Part shown: positions 15,001 through 21,720 of the stretch, piece after piece
Layout of the letters: the number at the start of each line of letters is the position of its first letter
Numbering within the stretch: position 1 is the stretch's first letter
Virus record (IMG/VR): IMGVR_UViG_3300032215_000494
Coordinates: 1 to 26,330 of that record
Reading direction: 5' to 3' (one strand)
Length of the DNA: 26,330 nt
From: a virus
Program-made: the position numbers and the translations under genes
The notes under the pieces: model-generated
What the model was told of the DNA's origin: nothing
Databases searched by the model: none
Seen by the model: the letters and a program-made list of their open reading frames with translations, nothing else

Positions 15001-15234
15001 TTAACCGATTACGATAACACGGGGAGAATCATCACGATCCATGAACTGTTCACCTTGAACCGGGGCAGTGAAAAAGTCGGTCTTGAACTTTTTGTCCTCG
15101 ACACCTTCCCAAACACGCTTGATGAATTCAGCACGGAACAAGCCGTCGAATTGAATACCGACAACTTTACCAACCATGTAGCAGTTGTCAATTCCATTAA
15201 AGTCTAAAGACTTCACAATATCACCGATTTTCAT
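15001..15234 (-). CDS. Small phage protein, barrel-like
   Basis: A 77-residue protein starting MKIGDIVKSLDFNG, with CYMVGKVVGIQFDGLFRAEF and RVIVIG at the end. The strand pattern suggests a small SH3-like barrel of the kind seen in short phage proteins starting with MKIGDIV. GGAGAAAATCT precedes the ATG and promoter cassette P4 lies upstream. Function unknown. Confidence 0.74.
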   Translation of the reverse strand: MKIGDIVKSLDFNGIDNCYMVGKVVGIQFDGLFRAEFIKRVWEGVEDKKFKTDFFTAPVQGEQFMDRDDSPRVIVIG

Positions 15235-15249
15235 AGATTTTCTCCGTCA

Positions 15250-15297
15250 TCTAACTGTCTAAGATTCTATTATATAGCCAAATCCATTTATTGTCAA
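15250..15297 (-). promoter_or_regulatory. Early-promoter cassette P4
   Basis: TTGACA (15292-15297), 17-base spacer, TATAAT (15269-15274), then AGAATCTTAGACAGTTAGA. Drives the 77-residue gene. Confidence 0.85.
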
Positions 15298-15318
15298 CCA
15301 AAAATCGGGGGTTCCATA

Positions 15319-15336
15319 GTGTTGTTTTTACACAAC
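15319..15336 (-). terminator. Weak hairpin after the glycosidase-like lipoprotein gene
   Basis: A 6-bp stem TGTTGT/ACAACA with a 6-base loop lies about 10 bases past the stop at 15345. No T-tract follows on the minus strand, so any termination would be weak; the early promoter P4 follows it. Confidence 0.35.
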
Positions 15337-15344
15337 ATTTTGTA

Positions 15345-16589
15345 TTAATTTAGTGTAATTAATGAATGATATCCCCATGCTTGACTAAAATAGCTATTAA
15401 TAGTTTTTTGCTCAGTTAAATCGTTTGAAATTTCCCAACTACAGCAATAATATTGGTATACTGGATTATTAATATCACTAAAATTCTTATCTTGTAACCA
15501 AGGTGAGAATTCAGTAAAACTCACACCAATTGCAACGTCACTTAATTCTAATCCAATTATTTCAAAGAATGCTTTTACTTTAAGTGATTTTAATTCAGTA
15601 TTTGCAACTTTAGCCTGAGTAGCACCAAGAGCAAAGTTTGTAAACATTGCGCCCCAAAAATCAGCGGGAATTACTCCTACTCCTACATCAGCTCCGCTAG
15701 AAGCCATTCCCAAAATTACCTTTTTACCATACTTATTGTAAATGTCTTTTAATACTTTAACTTGGTCTATGCCATAGATATCATTATGATACAGTTTTGT
15801 AATTGCTTTTAAATCAGTTAATGGGGTGTTAGATAATCCATTTGATAAAATTATACTAGGGTAATCAACATAATTCCAAACTGGGGTGTCTTGAATCATA
15901 GGAGTAGAATATGAAAGTTTACCAGAATACATTGATTTGATATTAGAAATTAAATACTGCCAGTAATAAACATGACTCTCTGAATCAAAATTGTAATTAC
16001 CTTCACTAACAAATATACCGTCAACCTTATGACTTTCTGCAAGTGCGGCAATAGGCTTGTCGTAATTTGCAATGTTGTTAAACATTTGTTGTTCAGAATA
16101 TTTGGTAAAGTCAGGGGTTAAGAAACAATCTGAAACACTATCTACAATAGCCAATGATATCCAAACTTTTAACCCTTGACTTTTAGCATAATCAACTACT
16201 TGCCAAGTAGCCTTAGGCAAAACTTTAATATTAGTAGGATCATCATTGATAGCTCCGGTCTTAGCATTTACCGGGGCTTGTAATTGAATAACCACTCCGT
16301 TAAATCCAATAGATTTGATTTGGTCTATTAGTGGGGTAACTGCTTCGTATGATGTTGTATGAACACCTGCTTTATTTACAGAACCAGTTTGTGTATCATA
16401 TCGGTAATCTAATCTAGCAAATCTAAAATTGTTTACTGTAATTGGTTGTATGAAACCATTTTGGTTAACAATTACACTAGGACTAGAAGTTGGATTGGGT
16501 AGTGCGCTAGAATTTGTTGCACCGCCCCCACCACCGCATGCTGTAAGAACAAGGCTAAGTACAGTTGTACATATAACACTACGGAACAT
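15345..16589 (-). CDS. Lipoprotein with glycoside-hydrolase-like (GH113-type) barrel
   Basis: A 414-residue lipoprotein. The signal MFRSVICTTVLSLVLTAC places the lipid on Cys18, followed by a run of five Gly and a Ser/Pro linker. The rest reads as a TIM barrel: NFRFARLDYRYDTQ, IKSIGFNGVVIQLQAP, YAKSQGLKVWISLAIVD, KVDGIFVSEGNYNF, YYWQYLISNIKSMYSGKLSY, KKVILGMASSGADVG. The order recalls GH113 and related glycosidases, with a Glu in VSEGNYN as a possible catalytic residue. The start at 16589 is favoured over 16601 because GGAG sits six bases before it. Likely periplasmic side of the outer membrane. Activity is unproven. Confidence 0.75.
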   Translation of the reverse strand: MFRSVICTTVLSLVLTACGGGGGATNSSALPNPTSSPSVIVNQNGFIQPITVNNFRFARLDYRYDTQTGSVNKAGVHTTSYEAVTPLIDQIKSIGFNGVVIQLQAPVNAKTGAINDDPTNIKVLPKATWQVVDYAKSQGLKVWISLAIVDSVSDCFLTPDFTKYSEQQMFNNIANYDKPIAALAESHKVDGIFVSEGNYNFDSESHVYYWQYLISNIKSMYSGKLSYSTPMIQDTPVWNYVDYPSIILSNGLSNTPLTDLKAITKLYHNDIYGIDQVKVLKDIYNKYGKKVILGMASSGADVGVGVIPADFWGAMFTNFALGATQAKVANTELKSLKVKAFFEIIGLELSDVAIGVSFTEFSPWLQDKNFSDINNPVYQYYCCSWEISNDLTEQKTINSYFSQAWGYHSLITLN

Positions 16590-16621
16590 AAGAAACTCCA
16601 TGAGTTGACAATAATGTAGCT

Positions 16622-16650
16622 ATTGTACTACACTATCCATTTAATGTCAA
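16622..16650 (-). promoter_or_regulatory. Sigma70-type promoter of the glycosidase-like lipoprotein
   Basis: TTGACA (16645-16650), 17-base spacer, TACAAT (16622-16627) on the minus strand. The -35 flank TTGACATTAAATGGAT resembles the early cassettes. The leader contains a TGTCAAC that is the inverse of the -35 region, a possible but unproven operator. Confidence 0.75.
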
Positions 16651-16656
16651 CCGAGT

Positions 16657-17781
16657 TTATTCTAGCAATAAAGTTTTGGGTGCATCATTATACCAATCTT
16701 TGACTTCATCATTACTAATTAATTTTAATTCATCATTGGTATATTTTTGACCTAAATTATTTTCTTCTACCCAAATATTATATGTTTCTACACATTGGTC
16801 AAAGTTTTTTATAATTTTTCTTTTCTCTGCTAATGTTTGTAATTTAATTGGTACACCGGTGGGAAGTGTACCTGTTTGTACTAACTCTTTTATCCCTTTA
16901 TAAGTACTGGTATATTTTTCACTATGTTGTTTTAAATAATTTTGATCCATTAATGATAAGTTATTTCTTAACTTGTTAATTACCATTAATTTTTTTTCTG
17001 TAGTATTTTCCTCATTACCATCATAACCCAATGATGCAATATCTTCTACACTACCTAAATCACTTAATAATTTATGACATTTATTCCAATCATTCCATTC
17101 AATTGAAAAAATATCATTCCAAGTCTTCTTTTCTTTGTTGGGGAAAATATCTAAATTTAAAATATAACTTTCAATATCTTTCAAATCTTTTTCATAATTA
17201 AAATAACTATTAACTTGAAAATGATTTTCTACCCATTTTAAATAATTTTTATATTTAGATAGGTAATTCCATAATACAGTTTGGTCTACTGTAATACCAT
17301 TTTTATATATGTCATAAAATACATTTAATTTTTCAACGTGGCTGTAAACATTCAATTTTTTACTGTGTGCAGAAATTGCCCAACTAATTCCATGCTCAAA
17401 TAAATTTTCTCGTCTGGCTGAAATAATAAAAAAATTCTCATTAATGTAATTGTAAAAACGTAGTTGGTCTGCTAAGGAATCTTGTCTGTTTATTATATGA
17501 TATAATGCTAACCTAGATGTTTTATAATGGTCTGCCCTTTCTAGTAAATCAATAATCTCAGTTAACGATTGATGGTATCCCCATTTATCACGATCCCACA
17601 TTGGAGGTTTACTTAACATTTCTCTACCATATGTGGTGTTGTAATTAATGTCTAATCCATTAGTAAGTTCGTGTAAGTTGATAACAGGTTTATCGTACTG
17701 ATGTCCTGCCATGTATATAGTTATTAATCGTTGTAATAAAGTGCTGCCTACTCGGTCAGGAGTTAAAATAAGAACATTCAT
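16657..17781 (-). CDS. Sulfotransferase-like protein
   Basis: A 374-residue protein. The N-terminal MNVLILTPDRVGSTLLQRLI has the position and shape of the PAPS 5'-phosphosulfate-binding loop (P-x-S/V-G-S-T-L/F). FFIISARRENLFEHGISWAIS at about 120-140 resembles the 3'-phosphate-binding segment of sulfotransferases. The remainder is helical and Asn/Lys-rich. Such proteins recur in T4-like environmental phages. The start ATG at 17781 is used; the only upstream extension begins at a TTG inside a hairpin. Substrate unknown, perhaps a host surface glycan. Confidence 0.72.
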   Translation of the reverse strand: MNVLILTPDRVGSTLLQRLITIYMAGHQYDKPVINLHELTNGLDINYNTTYGREMLSKPPMWDRDKWGYHQSLTEIIDLLERADHYKTSRLALYHIINRQDSLADQLRFYNYINENFFIISARRENLFEHGISWAISAHSKKLNVYSHVEKLNVFYDIYKNGITVDQTVLWNYLSKYKNYLKWVENHFQVNSYFNYEKDLKDIESYILNLDIFPNKEKKTWNDIFSIEWNDWNKCHKLLSDLGSVEDIASLGYDGNEENTTEKKLMVINKLRNNLSLMDQNYLKQHSEKYTSTYKGIKELVQTGTLPTGVPIKLQTLAEKRKIIKNFDQCVETYNIWVEENNLGQKYTNDELKLISNDEVKDWYNDAPKTLLLE

Positions 17782-17802
17782 ATATTTATTTAGCGCATAT
17801 GG

Positions 17803-17826
17803 ATAGAGGATCAAAAGATCCTCTAT
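17803..17826 (-). terminator. Strong hairpin between the 93-residue and sulfotransferase-like genes
   Basis: A perfect 10-bp inverted repeat ATAGAGGATC/GATCCTCTAT with a 4-base loop. No T-tract follows on the minus strand, so it may act as a processing or mRNA-stability hairpin or a Rho-assisted terminator. Confidence 0.55.
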
Positions 17827-17843
17827 TGTTACATAATTAAGAA

Positions 17844-18125
17844 TTACTTCTTATTAGTAGTACCAGCATTAACAAATGCGTACATTTTTTCTGCTGTTTC
17901 TAAAACTTTGTCAAGTCCTGGAAACTCTGGCATGCCCACTGTGGTTACCAACTTGCCTGTCTTTTCATCTTTGGCAGTTGACATTTCCCAACCTTGGAAT
18001 TTAGCATGGAAATCATCTTGTACTAGGCTTTTGGCCATGCCCAAGATATCTGTACGGATTTCATAACCGTTTTTGTTGAATTTAACTTCAGGCAATTTTG
18101 GTGCCCAATCATTTGAGTTTGACAT
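17844..18125 (-). CDS. Small conserved-type phage protein
   Basis: A 93-residue soluble protein: WAPKLPEVKFNKNGYEIRTD, ILGMAKSLVQDDFHAKFQGW, and a C-terminal LDKVLETAEKMYAFVN helix. I associate the NGYEIRTDIL pattern with a small protein of T4-like cyanophages, but its function is unknown. AAAAGGAG gives a strong Shine-Dalgarno. A 10-bp hairpin follows its stop. Confidence 0.76.
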   Translation of the reverse strand: MSNSNDWAPKLPEVKFNKNGYEIRTDILGMAKSLVQDDFHAKFQGWEMSTAKDEKTGKLVTTVGMPEFPGLDKVLETAEKMYAFVNAGTTNKK

Positions 18126-18177
18126 AATTATCTCCTTTTAAAATAGTGTGTATGTCTGTTTGGCTTCTTGACTCAGC

Positions 18178-18402
18178 TTAGGCCGTTGCTGTTTTTTCTT
18201 TTGGAAAGAAAATCTTTGTATACGAATCTACACTATGTGCAGTAATATCAATTGTATTCTTTACTAACATTTTTGCAAATACTGATTGGGCGTCTATAAA
18301 TGCATGGCATGCCTTGTTTAATACTGCATCCTTGTAGACTTGATTGGTAGTCATCTTTTTAGATGTCTGTAATAAGTCAATATAAAAATCTGGTGTAAAC
18401 AT
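18178..18402 (-). CDS. Small helical protein with duplicated start region
   Basis: A 74-residue, mostly helical protein (MFTPDFYIDLLQTSKKMTTN and three further helices, ending FFPKEKTATA). An in-frame ATG 51 bases upstream (18453) has a near-copy of the same Shine-Dalgarno and first codons (MFSPYFY versus MFTPDFY). The shorter form is listed because its N-terminus fits the rest of the helix; the longer form would add 17 residues. Function unknown. Confidence 0.68.
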   Translation of the reverse strand: MFTPDFYIDLLQTSKKMTTNQVYKDAVLNKACHAFIDAQSVFAKMLVKNTIDITAHSVDSYTKIFFPKEKTATA

Positions 18403-18470
18403 CGTAGTTTCCTTAAATAGAAGATGTGTGGGATAAAAATATGGCGAAAACATAATAGTTTCCTTATTTG

Positions 18471-18596
18471 TTATTTAGGTAGATTCATCATGTCTTTGGC
18501 AAGGTCATGGCGACCTATTTGAGCAAAATGTGCTGCCGCTCTAGCTTTACCCATAAGGTACAAGAAGTTATAAAAATTATCAAGTATTTTTTTCAT
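18471..18596 (-). CDS. Very small protein (41 residues)
   Basis: A 41-residue basic helical protein: MKKILDNFYNFLYLMGKARA followed by AAHFAQIGRHDLAKDMM. The ATG overlaps the stop of the upstream 60-residue gene as ATGA. It has the look of a short amphipathic-helix protein. Function unknown. Confidence 0.7.
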   Translation of the reverse strand: MKKILDNFYNFLYLMGKARAAAHFAQIGRHDLAKDMMNLPK

Positions 18597-18775
18597 GCTA
18601 TCCACCCTTGACGTTGAATAGTTCTTTCGTATTGGCGAGTAAGCATATCAATATCTGCCGCGCTTTGTGGGTGTTTTGAAGCAATATATGCTTCTAGTGC
18701 TGAGCCATATGATTGTGGCTTGTGAAAAGATTCAGCTAGGCTTTTGACCCAACCTAATAATGGTTGTATAAACAT
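18593..18775 (-). CDS. Small uncharacterised protein
   Basis: A 60-residue protein starting MFIQPLLGWVKSLAESFHKP. The rest (YGSALEAYIASKHPQSAADI, DMLTRQYERTIQRQGWIA) is helical; the DIDMLTRQYERT segment resembles the C-terminus of small DUF3563-type proteins of Betaproteobacteria, by eye only. GGAGAAAAT precedes the ATG. Coupled to the 41-residue gene by an ATGA overlap. Confidence 0.7.
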   Translation of the reverse strand: MFIQPLLGWVKSLAESFHKPQSYGSALEAYIASKHPQSAADIDMLTRQYERTIQRQGWIA

Positions 18776-18853
18776 ATTTTCTCCTGTGTAAGTGTGTTTA
18801 TATCAATTTTTACAGAATTGTAACTGTTGTACTTTTATTTAGTCCTTGTGAGA

Positions 18854-19591
18854 CTAATTAGTATTAATATACTTTGATTTCATCAAGTTGTCAACAAAAT
18901 TGGTTGCCGTTAATATGTCGTAGTGATGCCCGTCTCTAGCCAAATCGAGCACCTCGTAATTAACACGTAATGCATTTAATTTCTCAAACTCATCCTCAAA
19001 ATGGTTAATATATGCATCATCCATAAGTCCTGGTATAAAACTATTAAGTAGTGTTATTTGATTGTTACAGGCATGTAGACCATTTTTTATGTTACCTATT
19101 AAATTTTTAACATCCTCAGTGGATTGCATTTCTTTTACATACCAAATTCTTCTGTCATAGTCATTTAACTTGTCTGCTGTTATATTACTTTCTCTGCGGT
19201 TTATATAACTCCATTGAGCAATGATTAATTTTGGTTTTATTACATCTGCTATTCTTACAATTTTTCGTGATATCCAATCATTGCTAGCACCATCCATTGA
19301 TATGTTGATAGTGCGAATGTTTAATTTTTTTGCTAATACTTGAGGCCATATATGCTCATATGATTGTCCCAGGCCACTAGTAAAACTGTCACCTACACAC
19401 CATATACAGTCGCTTAAATTTTCAGGCCATTCGTCATCACGATAACCCCTAACATTGTATTTGTAACTAATGCTATAAGGATAGTTGTTAAAATGATTTT
19501 TGTCTAATGCATACTTAAAGGTATCAAGTCCAGTGGTGTCTAACGTTAGGCCACTAAGTTGAGGTATTATAAAATCGGAAAGTATAGACAT
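18854..19591 (-). CDS. SGNH/GDSL-type hydrolase
   Basis: A 245-residue esterase or lipase-fold protein. Block I is IWCVGDSFTSG with Ser69 as nucleophile; block II/III is SMDGASNDW with Gly101 and Asn104; block V is the Asp220-Gly-His-His223 pair in LARDGHHYD. These are all four SGNH residues in the right order. Such enzymes act on acyl or acetyl groups of glycans and lipids. The start at 19591 is used because the upstream ATG (19618) is in the loop of a strong terminator. There is no Shine-Dalgarno before either start. Likely cytoplasmic; substrate unknown. Confidence 0.78.
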   Translation of the reverse strand: MSILSDFIIPQLSGLTLDTTGLDTFKYALDKNHFNNYPYSISYKYNVRGYRDDEWPENLSDCIWCVGDSFTSGLGQSYEHIWPQVLAKKLNIRTINISMDGASNDWISRKIVRIADVIKPKLIIAQWSYINRRESNITADKLNDYDRRIWYVKEMQSTEDVKNLIGNIKNGLHACNNQITLLNSFIPGLMDDAYINHFEDEFEKLNALRVNYEVLDLARDGHHYDILTATNFVDNLMKSKYINTN

Positions 19592-19594
19592 GAT

Positions 19595-19627
19595 AAAAAA
19601 AATATAGGGAACTTTCATTCCCTATAT
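19595..19627 (-). terminator. Rho-independent terminator
   Basis: A 10-bp stem ATATAGGGAA/TTCCCTATAT (602-611 and 618-627 of the 19000s), a 6-base loop, and then eight T on the minus strand. It lies three bases past the stop of the gene at 19630, which it should terminate. Confidence 0.88.
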
Positions 19628-19629
19628 AC

Positions 19630-19914
19630 TTATGCCGTTCCATAAGTCTCTTTATATTTCACTAAAGCCTTTGCCCTAGCTAAAGCTAATCTCACTGTAA
19701 CATAATCACTTAATTCTTCATCTGGTTCAGGTTGAAGATTACTTGACTTGTCTACATCCTTACGGCGATATCCAGTTATTAATCCGTCATCGTCAAGGTC
19801 TATATCATCGTCATTGTCATCTAAGACAAATAACGAAAATTTAGTTGGATTACTTCTTAGTAGCTTCGGCTGCTGGTTTAGCTTCTGTTTTAGCAGGAGC
19901 ACTTTTAGTGGCAT
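19630..19914 (-). CDS. Small acidic protein overlapping the secreted protein gene
   Basis: The C-terminal 70 residues (FSLFVLDDNDDDIDLDDDGL, TGYRRKDVDKSS, YVTVRLALARAKALVKYKET) look like a real acidic phage protein ending at a strong terminator. No ATG, GTG or TTG exists in this frame between the stop of the upstream gene (19850) and that conserved part. The only start is an ATG at 19914, overlapping the upstream gene by 65 bases in another frame. It has only a weak AAGG. Either an internal start or a frameshift from the upstream gene is possible. Confidence 0.5.
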   Translation of the reverse strand: MPLKVLLLKQKLNQQPKLLRSNPTKFSLFVLDDNDDDIDLDDDGLITGYRRKDVDKSSNLQPEPDEELSDYVTVRLALARAKALVKYKETYGTA

Positions 19915-20101
19915 CTGCCTTTTTGTCTTCCTTTTTCTTAGCCAACTTCATTTCGTCCTTATGTGCATCTGCTTTATGAGGAGCGGCTGGTGCTGTTACG
20001 GGTGCAGTTGGTGCTGGTGTTGCGGCTACTGGGGTTTTTGCAGGTTGTGCAAATGCTGATACGGTTGCTAGAGTAGCGATTAGAGTAACGATTGATTTCA
20101 T
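19850..20101 (-). CDS. Small secreted Ala/Pro/Lys-rich protein
   Basis: An 83-residue protein with a signal peptide (MKSIVTLIATLATVSAFA, cleavage before QPAK). The mature part is a low-complexity Ala/Pro then Lys/Ala/Glu stretch (PVTAPAAPHKADAHKDEMKL and a Lys-rich tail) with no globular domain. AAAGGAAA gives a strong Shine-Dalgarno. It would end up in the periplasm. Function unknown; its frame overlaps the next gene. Confidence 0.7.
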   Translation of the reverse strand: MKSIVTLIATLATVSAFAQPAKTPVAATPAPTAPVTAPAAPHKADAHKDEMKLAKKKEDKKADATKSAPAKTEAKPAAEATKK

Positions 20102-20192
20102 GATATTTCCTTTAAAAGTTAGTGTAGATTCATGTGTCTACATATATATAACGCCTTTGCCTACACTTTCGTTGACAAGTTCTTACCCGATT

Positions 20193-20200
20193 ACTAAATA
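20193..20200 (+). promoter_or_regulatory. Possible T4-late-like box before the plus-strand gene
   Basis: ACTAAATAC lies four bases before the ATG at 20205. It differs from TATAAATA at two bases; no Shine-Dalgarno is present. Weaker than the minus-strand examples. Confidence 0.3.
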
Positions 20201-20204
20201 CAGT

Positions 20205-20693
20205 ATGCAATATATATCTTATCAAGGAATTTACGACGGCACAAACTTTGAGTATGCCGGTACACCAGACCAAATTGGAAAATCATTCAATCATGGGTAT
20301 GCTGTATTACAAAATGTTTGGAGAATAGATGGTGTTATCTATTTGGGAGTTTACCAACCCAGAACAGTAGTCAGTGAAAAATTTATTCAAGGTAACCGAT
20401 TTTTTCTTAATGCAATGAATCAGGAAATGCAAACTTGGTTACCAACTCAGCCGGCTAAATCTTATCCTAATTACTTTTGGTTTCCCAATGAACAAGAAAA
20501 TACTCCTGTAACTACTAGTGGTGGGCAGTTGATTACTCCTGGTACGGTTGCAATCAATAACACTAGTATTATTTTTCTTCCTGAAATTCAGGATAGGGGA
20601 ATGTATAGCACCATAAAATTACGATGCTATGGGATTTGCAGTAACTACGCTAGCTTTTCTAAACGAATGCGTAACGAAGGTATTTGGTATTAA
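20205..20693 (+). CDS. Glycerophosphodiesterase-family pseudoenzyme (degenerate active site)
   Basis: A 162-residue protein that follows a short GDPD/PI-PLC-like family as I recall it: ISYQGIYDG where ISHRGNxxG is usual, AVLQNVWRIDG where a VExDVW pair is usual, IYLGVYQP where LGHDxP is usual, FLNAMN where WxHAKN is usual, FWFPNEQ where FWHQxDD is usual, then TPGTVAINNTSIIFLPE and GICSNY where GICSDY is usual. Each catalytic His, Glu or Asp in those motifs is changed, while the fold-forming residues stay. It therefore probably binds rather than hydrolyses. The start at 20205 is chosen because the upstream frame is antisense to a signal-peptide gene. Confidence 0.65.
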   Translation: MQYISYQGIYDGTNFEYAGTPDQIGKSFNHGYAVLQNVWRIDGVIYLGVYQPRTVVSEKFIQGNRFFLNAMNQEMQTWLPTQPAKSYPNYFWFPNEQENTPVTTSGGQLITPGTVAINNTSIIFLPEIQDRGMYSTIKLRCYGICSNYASFSKRMRNEGIWY

Positions 20694-20857
20694 CCACCGC
20701 GACCAGTTCTGCGAACAACACTACTGCCACCAAAACCCTTAGTATTAACCTTAGGCATCTTACCTTCTAAGTGTTTGGCATTTGGAATATTGTTTTTCTT
20801 TTTAGCTTCATTAGCCATGTTGATAAATGGATTCTTGCTTTTCTTTTCTTCAGTCAT
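20690..20857 (-). CDS. Small basic protein (55 residues)
   Basis: A 55-residue protein: MTEEKKSKNPFINMANEAKK, IPNAKHLEGKMPKVNTKGFG and a basic GGSSVVRRTGRGG end. AAAGGTGA precedes the ATG, which overlaps the upstream stop (TAATG). Its stop shares TTAA with the stop of the convergent plus-strand gene. The basic, Gly-rich end suggests nucleic-acid or protein binding; function unknown. Confidence 0.78.
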   Translation of the reverse strand: MTEEKKSKNPFINMANEAKKKNNIPNAKHLEGKMPKVNTKGFGGSSVVRRTGRGG

Positions 20858-21240
20858 TATTTCACCTTTATTGAATCTAAGTAGCTATGTATGTCCCCAT
20901 ACAATGTCATAACTACGGCAATCTTACTATCATACAACCTTATGTACATAGCTTTCTTTTTGCCGTCATCAGTATTTACCCCTATGTAATATGGGCATTT
21001 GATTTTTTTGCCACAATCAAGTATAAACTTGTGCCAATTGTTTTGTGTGATTTCAAGGGGTAAGTCAAAGAATTCTATCTCTGCATGACGAAATGCCATG
21101 TCACCTAGTTGAGATAATCTAAGGCTATCGCCTGACTTAGTAAGCCACCAATCTTTTATTACCTGCGGTGTAAATTCAGATGACGGTAATTGCGCTAGTA
21201 CTGCTTTAGTAATAGTTTCTTTTAGATGTCTTCTATTCAT
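20857..21240 (-). CDS. Conserved-type phage protein
   Basis: A 127-residue protein: IKDWWLTKSGDSLRLSQLGD, MAFRHAEIEFFDLPLE, KKIKCPYYIGVN and MYIRLYDSKIAVVMTLYGDI. The order and the YIRLYDSKIA motif recall a recurrent, uncharacterised protein of T4-like phages. The ATG at 21240 overlaps the previous stop by 8 bases; an in-frame ATG at 21261 lies deeper in the upstream gene and has no Shine-Dalgarno. Function unknown. Confidence 0.76.
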   Translation of the reverse strand: MNRRHLKETITKAVLAQLPSSEFTPQVIKDWWLTKSGDSLRLSQLGDMAFRHAEIEFFDLPLEITQNNWHKFILDCGKKIKCPYYIGVNTDDGKKKAMYIRLYDSKIAVVMTLYGDIHSYLDSIKVK

Positions 21241-21526
21241 CTGGGTACACAGTTGTACCATTATTCATAAACACAACTGTAAATTTATTAGTTTTAAACT
21301 GGTCGTTTAATTTTCTGCATAAATTTCTTGCATGTCCAGGATTACTAAAACTTGTTTTCTTGTATTTAGGTGTAGCTTCATTATCTAAGTAATGTTGGCT
21401 TTTCAAATTGATTGGTTGTCGGTCATAAAACACAGCCCAAATACCACTGGCTTCTACGATTTGGTCGCATTTATATGTTTTCTTGTCTACCATTTCAACA
21501 AGTACTTTGGGTTGAGTTCTGCTCAT
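21233..21526 (-). CDS. Small basic uncharacterised protein
   Basis: A 97-residue Lys/Asn-rich protein with two short strands near the start (KVLVEMVDKKTYKCDQIVEA), a NPGHARNLCRKLND helix and a strand at the end (KFTVVFMNNGTTVY). Its start overlaps the 65-residue gene (ATGA). Function unknown. Confidence 0.68.
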   Translation of the reverse strand: MSRTQPKVLVEMVDKKTYKCDQIVEASGIWAVFYDRQPINLKSQHYLDNEATPKYKKTSFSNPGHARNLCRKLNDQFKTNKFTVVFMNNGTTVYPDE

Positions 21527-21720
21527 TTGAAAGAACCTCCCGTAATTTGTACTTGAATTACTTCTTCAGGTTTGTTTTGTAATTCTTCAGCTTTATCTAT
21601 AAGTAACTTTGCTAGTTCGTCACGTAAACCCCTAGCCTCAGATAAAGGAATGACCACGTCTTTTCCTTGTCTGCTATCAACACTAGCTACTCTATCGATA
21701 AATCTTTTAGTATTAATCAT
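21523..21720 (-). CDS. Small helical phage protein
   Basis: A 65-residue protein beginning MINTKRFIDRVASVDSRQGK, then IPLSEARGLRDELAKLLIDK. The order recalls a recurrent short protein of T4-like phages. There is no Shine-Dalgarno; a GATAAATAC box lies six bases before the ATG, inside the end of the upstream gene. Function unknown. Confidence 0.74.
   Translation of the reverse strand: MINTKRFIDRVASVDSRQGKDVVIPLSEARGLRDELAKLLIDKAEELQNKPEEVIQVQITGGSFK

Noticed and set aside
14052-15297. Regularly spaced ~47-base repeats that could look like an array
   Set aside because: The repeats are promoter cassettes, each followed by its own gene, and the spacing is 300-530 bases, so this is not a CRISPR array.
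17783-17790. AATAAATA box before the sulfotransferase-like gene as another leaderless case
   Set aside because: Only one base separates box and ATG, so a transcript starting about six bases later would lack the start codon.
17782-17814. N-terminal extension of the sulfotransferase-like protein from a TTG
   Set aside because: The TTG lies within a 10-bp hairpin and the PAPS-loop-like segment begins right after the ATG at 17781.
18178-18402. Phasin-like identity of the small helical protein
   Set aside because: The resemblance is only in general helical composition; no diagnostic motif was found.
19616-19618. Upstream ATG of the SGNH hydrolase
   Set aside because: It lies in the terminator loop, with the only purine-rich stretch too close to serve as a ribosome site.
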